Shown piece after piece: positions 1-5,586 of a DNA stretch of 5,586 nucleotides. The notes beneath the pieces are model-generated. The model searched no databases. It was not told where the DNA came from and was given only the letters and a program-made list of their open reading frames with translations. The number at the start of each line of letters is the position of its first letter. Position 1 is the first letter of the stretch. Source of the stretch: an uncultured Flavobacteriales bacterium (GTDB taxonomy: Bacteria > Bacteroidota > Bacteroidia > Flavobacteriales_D > Sanyastnellaceae); the NCBI GenBank assembly GCA_938092195.1, contig CALKHD010000219.1, forward strand, positions 1-5,586, written 5' to 3'. A program made the position numbers and the translations under genes.

Positions 1-419
1 AAATGCACTATGCAGAAAAAGGAAGCCGAAGGGGCGGTGACCCTGAACTTGGCACGACAACCGTCGAGCTGAGAATGAACTACATCGAAATCCCGCTCCT
101 CTTCGACATCAACCTCGGGGAATACCAACTGGGATTCGGTCCATACATGGGACGCATGATCAAAGCAGAGAAGTGGCAGCGGGTATCCGACACTTCCTCC
201 AGCCTCGAAAACGACCTGAACGATTGGGACGTTGGAGGCCAAGCATACGCCCGTGCGCCTCTGGGCAAGTCCACCTTTTTCCAAGCCCGGATTTCAGGCA
301 GCGCCTTGAGCCTTAAAAAAGACGGACCCGCGCTGGGTGCGACTCCATTTGGCCCCCGCGTTCGAAATGTTGCCCTGCACTTCGGGGTGGGATGGAGTCT
401 GAGGTCAGCGTTGGAATAA
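1..419 (+). CDS. Outer-membrane beta-barrel protein, PorT/OMP_b-brl_2-like (5' end outside window)
   Basis: This is the C-terminal part of a probable outer-membrane beta-barrel protein. The frame is open to the window edge and ends at TAA 417-419, leaving about 138 residues. The ATG at 3-5 is probably internal, because the visible part already begins within a barrel and has no signal peptide. The family pattern is clear: an amphipathic strand with NYIEIPLLF, then GFGPYMG, then a charged loop, DWDVGGQAYARAPLG, a strand reading FFQARISGSALSL, and a closing strand NVALHFGVGWSL. Bacteroidota PorT-like porin-family proteins show YLEIPLLLK, a GPYxG strand and a final aromatic strand in this order. 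The last strand is followed by a short RSALE tail rather than ending on the aromatic residue. These proteins sit in the outer membrane and most have no known substrate. Lys and Arg are normally frequent here, unlike in the next gene. The family call is fairly secure. A specific role, including true PorT function in T9SS, is not supported. Confidence 0.85.
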   Translation, partial: MHYAEKGSRRGGDPELGTTTVELRMNYIEIPLLFDINLGEYQLGFGPYMGRMIKAEKWQRVSDTSSSLENDLNDWDVGGQAYARAPLGKSTFFQARISGSALSLKKDGPALGATPFGPRVRNVALHFGVGWSLRSALE

Positions 420-424
420 GCAAC

Positions 425-443
425 CCTCAGAACTAAGCTGAGG
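425..443 (+). terminator. Possible weak intrinsic terminator after the barrel gene
   Basis: CCTCAG (425-430) and CTGAGG (438-443) form a perfect 6-bp stem around a 7-nt loop, five bases after the TAA stop. What follows is CGGAATTT, so the usual T-run is short and displaced. The position suits transcription termination, but the stem is short and could be chance. Confidence 0.3.
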
Positions 444-463
444 CGGAATTTGGAGGCGGATTC

Positions 464-484
464 GGGTCCAAAGGAGGGTCCAAA
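464..484 (+). repeat. 9-bp direct repeat in the intergenic gap
   Basis: GGGTCCAAA occurs at 464-472 and again at 476-484, a 12-bp period. It lies between the terminator-like hairpin and the large gene. It could be a small binding site or slippage product, and nothing else in the sequence distinguishes these. The AAGGAGG between the copies (471-477) looks like a ribosome binding site, but no start codon follows at a usable distance. Confidence 0.4.
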
Positions 485-565
485 ACTCGACTACGTCCAC
501 AAAAAGTCATCACCAGAGATGACAATCGTCACTTCTTTCACTCTGATTTTCAGTTTATTGGGAGC

Positions 566-625
566 ATGCGCCAAATCTCCCTCCTCTGGGCCGCCCTCTT
601 TTTGAGCGGCATGCCCCTGCTTTCT
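566..625 (+). other. Sec signal peptide of the giant protein
   Basis: Residues 1-20. A short n-region (MRQ, one Arg) is followed by the hydrophobic stretch ISLLWAALFLSGMPLL, and cleavage is plausible after LLS, leaving Gln21 as the mature N-terminus. There is no lipobox Cys near the cleavage site (first Cys is residue 26), so this is signal peptidase I type. It fits periplasmic delivery before outer-membrane export. Confidence 0.8.
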
Positions 626-3600
626 CAAAGCTTCAACGGCTGTGACCCCGATGTCCTCCAAGCCGTGGATGACTTCTACGTGATCCAAGAAGCAGACCTT
701 CCTTCCTTCACAGCCAATCTGCTGTCCAATGACGTCATTGGCATGGATGCGGGCGTCTTCATTGAAGGAATGCCTCCTTGTTTCGGCGCGGAACAAGGGA
801 CGGGCTTCATCTTCTACCAAGGTCAAGCCGACGGCACTTCCTGCTGCGGTGAATTCGAATTCGTGTACACATTGCTTGCTGGCGATCTGCAGTGCACGGC
901 GATGGTGACCCTGATCGTGGAATGTGGAACCGAAAAAGGGGACTGTTCCATCATCAACCTCCAGCCCAGCACCAGCACACAAAACCCCGACGACCCCACC
1001 CAAGAACCCGACACCAATTGCGTGTTTGTGTGCAGTGGCGCCGTCACCACGGTTTTGGCCCCCTATTCCAGCCAAAACAGCTACGATTGGACCATCACTG
1101 GAGGTACGTTGATGGGCCCATTGCAAGACCCTGCCAGCGTGCAGGTGCAGTGGGGCGCTTCTGGTTCAGGAATGATCACGGTCACCATCACGGGTCCCGG
1201 GGGAGTCCAAGTGATTCAACAATGCGTGGAGATTGGAGAGGGTCCCACCGCTGCCTTCACTGTTCCGTCTCCCGTGTGCTTGGCCACAGACGTTCAATTC
1301 ACCAGCACTTCGACCCCTGGAGCCGATCACTTCTGGGATTTTGGCGATGGAAACCACTCAGGGCTGGTCAACCCCATCCACAATTACACTGCGCCCGGAA
1401 CCTACACGGTCATCCTCACGGTCAGCGCACCCATCTATGACGCGGAAGGCAATGTGGTTTGCTGCTGCACGGACACCTATGCCATGGACATTGAGGTTCT
1501 CGATGAAAAGGGCCCAGACATTGAATGCATTTCTACCCTGTGCGAAGGCGACACCGCGTGTTACTGGACCAACTCTGGATGCGCCGGTGCCACCTACCTC
1601 TGGACCGTGACCGACGCCAATGGCAACAACGTGGATTTTGACGGTCAAAACTCCGCTGAAATCTGCTTGGAATGGGGCCAAGGGCCTCACGGCAATGTGA
1701 GCCTGGTCATTTCTGGTTGCGCGGACATCTGCGATCAACCGACCAGCGTTCAAGTGCCCATCATCTCCTCCACTGCCCTGGTCTCGGGACCCCAAGTGGT
1801 ATGTCCCGGTGAAGCGGCGGTTTACTCCGTTCCCAAATGGATGGACGTGGTCTACGATTGGACCGTCACCGGCGCCGTTTCTGCCACCCCCAATGGCAAC
1901 CAAATTTCGATCGTTTGGGGCCCCAACGGTGTGGGAACCATCCATGTGACGTACCAAAGCCCCTTCCTTGGAGGGCTCCAAGGCCATGACGCTTTGGATT
2001 GCTCCGGAGAAGGCGATTTGACCGTGGAAATCCTTCCTGAACTGCTGTTCACCTCGGCACCGACCCAAGCCTGCGAAGGGCAAACGGTGACCTATGCCGT
2101 CAATGACGCAAACGTGACCTGGACCGTCAACCCTCCAGCCGCTTCTTCGGCCTCGGGCGCCACTTTGAACGTGACTTATGCCAGCACGGGCACCTACACC
2201 ATCACTGCCACACCCAACAACCCCAGCTCGTTCTGCAACGGCCCCATTTCCACCTCCACTGTGGTTTCAGTGGTGCCAGCGCCGGTGATTCTCGGGCCCA
2301 CAGAAGGTTGTGAAGGCCAGGGATTGCTCTACTCCATCGACTCCCCCGCCCCCGGCGTGAGCTATTACTGGAACGTGGTGGGGGGCACCGCCTCCAACTC
2401 GGTTGGAAACAGCTCCATCATCACCTGGACCGCGGGCGACCCTTTGCATCAACTCAACGTCAATGCCTATTCCACATCAGCGCCCTATTGCACCGCCTCG
2501 AGCGCATTGACCTTTGTCCCTCTTCTGCCTGCAACGCCCACCGCCTTGGACCACTACACGGGCTGCGCCAACCAATTGGAAGACTACATCCTCTCCACCT
2601 CCGCCGCCCTGAACGGAGAGGATTTGACGTGGACCATAGATCCTGCCATCGCGGGAAGCGTGGTCGATGGTCAAGGTTCCGGTCAGGTTGAAATCCAATG
2701 GAACGACTTCAGCGGTGCAGCGGTGGTGACCGTGGTGTCTTCGCTGTGCGACCTCCAAGAGGTGGCCTTGTTTACCGTGAACATATCGCCACAACCGGAC
2801 GTGGAGATCATCCAAACTGGACACCTTTGCCCGGGCGCCTTCACCCCCGCTCTTCTGGGCACAACCAACACGTTCACCACTTACGATTGGTCGGGCCCCT
2901 CCACGGGAACAACCACCAATCCCACCTTCGCCGTCACCGCGACCGGACAGCATCAGGTGGTCGTCACAAACGCTTTGGGTTGTGTGGGCAAGGCTTTTTA
3001 TGAAGTCGACGCCGATCCAGTTCCGGTGGCCGACATCACATCGCCAGAGCCCAGCACATTGTGTCTGCCGAGCTCACTGAGCAGCGTTCCAATGTACACG
3101 CCCACTTCTGCGGGGTGGTCACACCAATGGTCTACAGGTGGAACGGGACCCAGTGAATCCCACGCCGTTCAGAACAGTCCTGGCGCATACCCTTACAGCG
3201 TGACCACTTGGATCACGGCCACAGGATGTGAGGCCACAGACAACTACCTCATCACTGAAGATGATTGCACTGGAACCGGACCAGGGTGCATTCCTGCTGT
3301 TCAATTGGACCCTTCTGCAACCGTGAACTGCGACATGGTCACCGTGGATGTTGGATCTCCCTTTGCCACAGGTGTGACCTGGGACTATGATGATGGTTCT
3401 CCCTCCACCTCTTCCAATACTCACACCTATTCAGAAGCCGGCTGCTATGTCATTTGGGCCACGGCTCAAGTGCCAGAATTGGGGAATTTCGGCTCCACCT
3501 GCACAGTGACCGACTATGTAGGGGTTTGTATCCCGTTGGCTGCTGATTTCAGCTTTGAGGTTCAAGGCTGCACAGACGTGGACTTTGAAGACCTGTCGTC

Positions 3601-5586
3601 CTACATCGACGAACCCGGCCAAGGCAACGAAATCTTGCAATGGGATTGGGACTTTGGCGACGGCAATACCTCCACCACCGAAGACCCTTCTCACAGTTAC
3701 CTCGCAGGGGGATCATACACCGTCATCCTCACCGTAACAGCGGCAAACGGATGCACCGCCACTGCGGTTACAACTGTGGTCATCGGCTCGGTTGGCTTGC
3801 CCGTCCTCATGATTGACTCGCCCTTGTGTGTTGGTCAAACCGGATCACACTCTGCCAATGCCACAGGCGCTGTGAACTACCTCTGGAGCTTCCCCGACGG
3901 GGTCACTTTCCAAGGCAGCTCCATTGAACACACCTTCACATCGGTGCCCACCAACAACACCATTGAAGTCACAGCTGTAGATGCCCAAGGGTGCACACAA
4001 ACCGTCACTGCCCCGGTGACCGTGCATCCCGAGGCCGATGATCCACTGGCCGCCACGCCAGACCAAGTGGTGTGTTTTGACCCCGGTACAGCCCTCATTC
4101 AAGCCATGCCCGGGTTCATAAGCTATCAATGGGCAGATGATGTCGCAGACTTGCCCGGAGAAACCAATGACAACCTCACCGCTGGCGAGGGGGAGTATTA
4201 TGTCTCCGTGTTGGATGCCAACGAGTGTCCAAGAACCAGCGGGCCTGTTGTCGTGCAAGTCCTTCCAGACTTGAGCCCCACCATCATCGGGCCCTCAGTG
4301 ATCTGTGGAAATGGCGACGCTACGTTCCAAGTGACCGGGTCGTTCTCCTCCTACAAGTGGTTCAGGGACAACCTATTGGTGGCAACCACACCCACTTTAA
4401 CACTCTCAGGCGTGGTGGGGACCATCCACAACATTAACGTGGTGGTGGTGGACGGCGACGATTGTCCGCACGCGTCCAATCTCCATACCATTGAGTGGGT
4501 CCAAGACGTGAATTTCACGCTGACCTCGCCCAACTTTCCTCCATGCGCTGGCGACGATGTGTTGATCGAGGTGGCCCCCTTGGACCCCACCGTGAACTAC
4601 AACTGGAGCACCGGAGCGACAGGCCCAAACATCACCGTACAAAATGCGGGGGTCTACACTGCCACGGGCGTGAACGCCAATGGCTGCTTCCACTCCGCAT
4701 CCTTCGAGGTGCTGCCCATACCCGACCTCTGTGCCGTCCCCACAGGATGCTATGAGAATTGTGGGCCCGACACCTTGTGCGCACCTGAAGGGTATGCCTC
4801 GTATCAATGGTTTTTGAATCAAAGTCCAATCTCAGGGGCGACCGACCCCTGCGTGATCGTCGAGGCCTCTGGCATTTACAATGTGATGGCCACCAGCAGC
4901 AATGGATGCAGCGCCATGTCTGGTGATTTGGAATTCACACTGCTGGACTGCAGCTGTGACATCGAGCCTTTGCTGACCATCACGGACGATTGCTGCGTGT
5001 CGTTGTCATTTGACAACAATAGCACCACCGACCTGTCCGACTTGTTTGTGCACACCCATGGCGAAGCCGCCAGCATTTCCCCATCCGTGGACTTCAACAT
5101 CCTGAACCTGGGGCCGGACTTTGTGGACCTGAGTTACATCAGCAGTCCGCTGCCTCAAGGGCTCATCAACGACGCGGTCGTGGTCTGCTTTGACGACCCA
5201 GGAATGCACATCATCGGGTGGTCTTGGACCGGTCCTGACAGCCTCCTCTGCGAAGGTGAATTGGACTTCGAATGCCCAAGCGACACCGTCCCAAGCGACA
5301 GCACATGCGTCTCCATCCTGAATGGGGACATCGAATGCCTCGACGATGGAAGCGGATGGGATTACAGCTTTACCCTCTGCAACGGAGCAAGCACACCATT
5401 TGACATTGGCTACTTTACCCTCGCTCCACTCCTTCCCGCTGGTCTCAGCATCGACCAAACGGCCTTTGACTTGGGCGCCGGTGCCATCCCACCAGGTGAT
5501 TGCATGGACTTCTCGGTGACCCTGACCGGAGATGGATCTGCCACAACTGCCTGCTTCATGGTCTCTGCCCACGCCATGGATCCAGC
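566..5586 (+). CDS. Giant secreted PKD/Ig-like-repeat adhesin-like protein (3' end outside window)
   Basis: One uninterrupted frame of 1673 codons that is still open at the window edge. ATG 566 is the only ATG, GTG or TTG codon in this frame after the upstream stop at 434-436, and it begins a good Sec signal peptide, so the start is well supported. There is no properly spaced Shine-Dalgarno, which is normal in Bacteroidota. Modules by residue: signal 1-20; cadherin-like 33-120; linker 127-152; PKD-like 152-225; PKD 227-312 (WDFGDG 257-262); PKD-like 316-400, 408-491, 498-572, 577-655, 656-744; Ig-like 745-825 and 826-901; PKD 908-991 (WDYDDG 939-944) and 992-1075 (WDFGDG 1028-1033); Ig-like 1076-1158, 1159-1236, 1237-1314, 1317-1389, 1391-1463; unassigned domains 1464-1570 and 1581-1673. 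No catalytic domain is visible. The likely role is an extracellular adhesin or surface filament. Export by T9SS is inferred from the family, since the sorting domain would lie downstream. It is strikingly poor in Lys/Arg and rich in Cys. Confidence 0.93.
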   Translation, partial: MRQISLLWAALFLSGMPLLSQSFNGCDPDVLQAVDDFYVIQEADLPSFTANLLSNDVIGMDAGVFIEGMPPCFGAEQGTGFIFYQGQADGTSCCGEFEFVYTLLAGDLQCTAMVTLIVECGTEKGDCSIINLQPSTSTQNPDDPTQEPDTNCVFVCSGAVTTVLAPYSSQNSYDWTITGGTLMGPLQDPASVQVQWGASGSGMITVTITGPGGVQVIQQCVEIGEGPTAAFTVPSPVCLATDVQFTSTSTPGADHFWDFGDGNHSGLVNPIHNYTAPGTYTVILTVSAPIYDAEGNVVCCCTDTYAMDIEVLDEKGPDIECISTLCEGDTACYWTNSGCAGATYLWTVTDANGNNVDFDGQNSAEICLEWGQGPHGNVSLVISGCADICDQPTSVQVPIISSTALVSGPQVVCPGEAAVYSVPKWMDVVYDWTVTGAVSATPNGNQISIVWGPNGVGTIHVTYQSPFLGGLQGHDALDCSGEGDLTVEILPELLFTSAPTQACEGQTVTYAVNDANVTWTVNPPAASSASGATLNVTYASTGTYTITATPNNPSSFCNGPISTSTVVSVVPAPVILGPTEGCEGQGLLYSIDSPAPGVSYYWNVVGGTASNSVGNSSIITWTAGDPLHQLNVNAYSTSAPYCTASSALTFVPLLPATPTALDHYTGCANQLEDYILSTSAALNGEDLTWTIDPAIAGSVVDGQGSGQVEIQWNDFSGAAVVTVVSSLCDLQEVALFTVNISPQPDVEIIQTGHLCPGAFTPALLGTTNTFTTYDWSGPSTGTTTNPTFAVTATGQHQVVVTNALGCVGKAFYEVDADPVPVADITSPEPSTLCLPSSLSSVPMYTPTSAGWSHQWSTGGTGPSESHAVQNSPGAYPYSVTTWITATGCEATDNYLITEDDCTGTGPGCIPAVQLDPSATVNCDMVTVDVGSPFATGVTWDYDDGSPSTSSNTHTYSEAGCYVIWATAQVPELGNFGSTCTVTDYVGVCIPLAADFSFEVQGCTDVDFEDLSSYIDEPGQGNEILQWDWDFGDGNTSTTEDPSHSYLAGGSYTVILTVTAANGCTATAVTTVVIGSVGLPVLMIDSPLCVGQTGSHSANATGAVNYLWSFPDGVTFQGSSIEHTFTSVPTNNTIEVTAVDAQGCTQTVTAPVTVHPEADDPLAATPDQVVCFDPGTALIQAMPGFISYQWADDVADLPGETNDNLTAGEGEYYVSVLDANECPRTSGPVVVQVLPDLSPTIIGPSVICGNGDATFQVTGSFSSYKWFRDNLLVATTPTLTLSGVVGTIHNINVVVVDGDDCPHASNLHTIEWVQDVNFTLTSPNFPPCAGDDVLIEVAPLDPTVNYNWSTGATGPNITVQNAGVYTATGVNANGCFHSASFEVLPIPDLCAVPTGCYENCGPDTLCAPEGYASYQWFLNQSPISGATDPCVIVEASGIYNVMATSSNGCSAMSGDLEFTLLDCSCDIEPLLTITDDCCVSLSFDNNSTTDLSDLFVHTHGEAASISPSVDFNILNLGPDFVDLSYISSPLPQGLINDAVVVCFDDPGMHIIGWSWTGPDSLLCEGELDFECPSDTVPSDSTCVSILNGDIECLDDGSGWDYSFTLCNGASTPFDIGYFTLAPLLPAGLSIDQTAFDLGAGAIPPGDCMDFSVTLTGDGSATTACFMVSAHAMDP
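662..925 (+). other. Cadherin-like (Big_9-type) N-terminal module
   Basis: Residues 33-120. It opens with AVDDFYVIQE, has NLLSNDV in the middle, and closes with GEFEFVYTL and TLIVEC. This matches the VDD...NVLxND...G..F.YTV...V.V skeleton of bacterial cadherin-like or Big_9 modules. The middle is degenerate and carries a Cys pair (residues 93-94) not usual in that family. The fold is a fair inference, and calcium binding is not demonstrated. Confidence 0.55.
1019..2797 (+). other. Array of six PKD-like modules with one true PKD domain
   Basis: Residues 152-744. Each PKD-like module starts with a Cys close to Gly or Pro (for example VVCPGE, ACEGQ, GCEGQ) and has an aromatic-Trp strand 16-22 residues later (YDWTITGG W175, YLWTV W346, YDWTVTG W432, VTWTV W519, YYWNVVGG W602, LTWTID W689). 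In five of six, a second Trp follows 19-24 residues on (W196, W370, W451, W621, W712). This is the pattern of the PKD-like repeats common in Bacteroidota surface proteins. The true PKD domain at 227-312 has WDFGDG and GTYTVILTV, with a long hairpin insert ending in three consecutive Cys (299-301). Boundaries are approximate. Confidence 0.75.
2798..4954 (+). other. Ig-like module array with two PKD domains
   Basis: Residues 745-1463. Seven Ig-like modules each carry an aromatic-Trp strand, such as YDWSGPSTG W775, HQWSTGGTG W855, YNWSTGATG W1347 and YQWFLNQ W1415, and a later Cys usually in a GC or DC context. This resembles SprB-type and gliding-associated repeats of Bacteroidota. Two PKD domains interrupt the run. 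That at 992-1075 is canonical (WDWDFGDG, then GGSYTVILTV). That at 908-991 is degenerate, with WDYDDG and GCYVI in place of the usual WDFGDG and GTYTV. The coding DNA for TYTVILTV at 1403-1422 and 3716-3735 matches at 18 of 20 positions, consistent with a duplicated ancestral PKD unit or strong codon constraint. Confidence 0.7.
4955..5584 (+). other. Two unassigned Cys-containing C-terminal domains with a short linker
   Basis: Residues 1464-1673. Domain A (1464-1570) has TDDCCVSLSFDNNS, SSPLPQGLINDAVVVCF, GWSWTGPD and LDFECP. Domain B (1581 to the edge) has ILNGDIECL, GWDYSFTLCNGAS, LPAGLSIDQ, IPPGDCMDFSVTL and ACFMVSAH. Neither shows the PKD or Ig-like signatures of the upstream modules. Alternating hydrophobic residues and Gly/Pro turns suggest beta-sandwiches. 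The linker SDTVPSDST (1572-1580) separates them. I do not recognise a named family. Domain B appears nearly complete at the window edge. Confidence 0.5.
5275..5300 (+). repeat. 11-bp direct repeat coding a PSD-T/S linker
   Basis: CCCAAGCGACA occurs at 5275-5285 and 5290-5300, a 15-bp in-frame period. It encodes PSDTV followed by PSDST between domains A and B, so the linker probably arose by a small tandem duplication that keeps the frame. Confidence 0.6.

Noticed and set aside
3..419. Possible PorP/SprF T9SS protein upstream of the adhesin
   Set aside because: The visible strands fit the PorT/OMP_b-brl_2 pattern (YIEIPLL, GPYMG) and not PorP/SprF.
471..477. Perfect AAGGAGG Shine-Dalgarno-like sequence
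   Set aside because: No ATG, GTG or TTG follows at 4-15 nt, it is 88 bp from ATG 566, and Bacteroidota genes rarely depend on such sites.
420..565. Search for a Bacteroidota promoter (TTTG around -33, TAnnTTTG around -7)
   Set aside because: No sequence matches the -7 element, and T-rich stretches near 534-559 are too loose to call.
491..1126. Minus-strand open frame of about 211 codons covering the start of the giant gene
   Set aside because: Same register effect as above. It covers the signal peptide and cadherin-like module of the sense gene and gives a featureless Gly/His/Val-rich product.
892..1440. Plus-strand open frame of about 182 codons in another frame
   Set aside because: The product is unusually rich in His, Arg and Pro, typical of an out-of-frame reading of GC-rich coding DNA, and it overlaps a well-supported PKD-containing frame.
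1358..2083. Long minus-strand open frame of about 241 codons
   Set aside because: It lies in the codon-complementary register of the giant gene, so its stops can only come from sense CTA, TTA or TCA codons, which that gene seldom uses. Its translation has no recognisable domain, and the + strand frame carries clear PKD signatures.
5006..5572. Minus-strand open frame of about 188 codons
   Set aside because: It lies opposite the C-terminal domains of the giant protein. No signature or signal sequence is visible, and the sense frame continues without interruption.
1..5586. tRNA, rRNA, CRISPR array, insertion sequence or attachment site
   Set aside because: No cloverleaf, regularly spaced identical repeats, terminal inverted repeats or transposase motifs were seen. 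Almost the whole window is coding on the + strand.

Overview
The window suggests a member of the Bacteroidota. Two gene families point that way: an outer-membrane beta-barrel protein of the PorT/OMP_b-brl_2 type, and a very long secreted protein built from PKD, PKD-like and Ig-like modules of the kind exported by the type IX secretion system (T9SS) in gliding or surface-attached Bacteroidota. Spot counts of G+C on a few lines gave roughly 52-62%, which is fairly high for that phylum. I cannot assign a genus.

Layout: both genes lie on the + strand. Positions 1-419 hold the 3' part of the beta-barrel gene. Positions 420-565 form a 146-bp intergenic gap with two short inverted repeats, a 9-bp direct repeat and no convincing promoter. 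From 566 to the window edge a single open frame of 1673 codons runs without a stop. It encodes a Sec signal peptide, a cadherin-like module, a Pro/Thr/Asp-rich linker, six PKD-like modules interrupted by one true PKD domain, a run of Ig-like modules interrupted by two further PKD domains, and two C-terminal beta-rich domains I could not assign. The 3' end, where a T9SS sorting domain would be expected, lies outside the window.

Working model: the large protein is a cell-surface or released adhesin-like filament. The barrel protein is an outer-membrane neighbour whose link to it is unproven. The most unusual features are in the composition of the large protein. By hand count it has only about 8 Lys+Arg against about 184 Asp+Glu, and about 67 cysteines, most at regular positions relative to a core Trp in each module. 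I did not find a new multi-gene system. What merits a second look is this protein's chemistry, its unassigned C-terminal domains, and a short lipoprotein-like reading frame overlapping its start.
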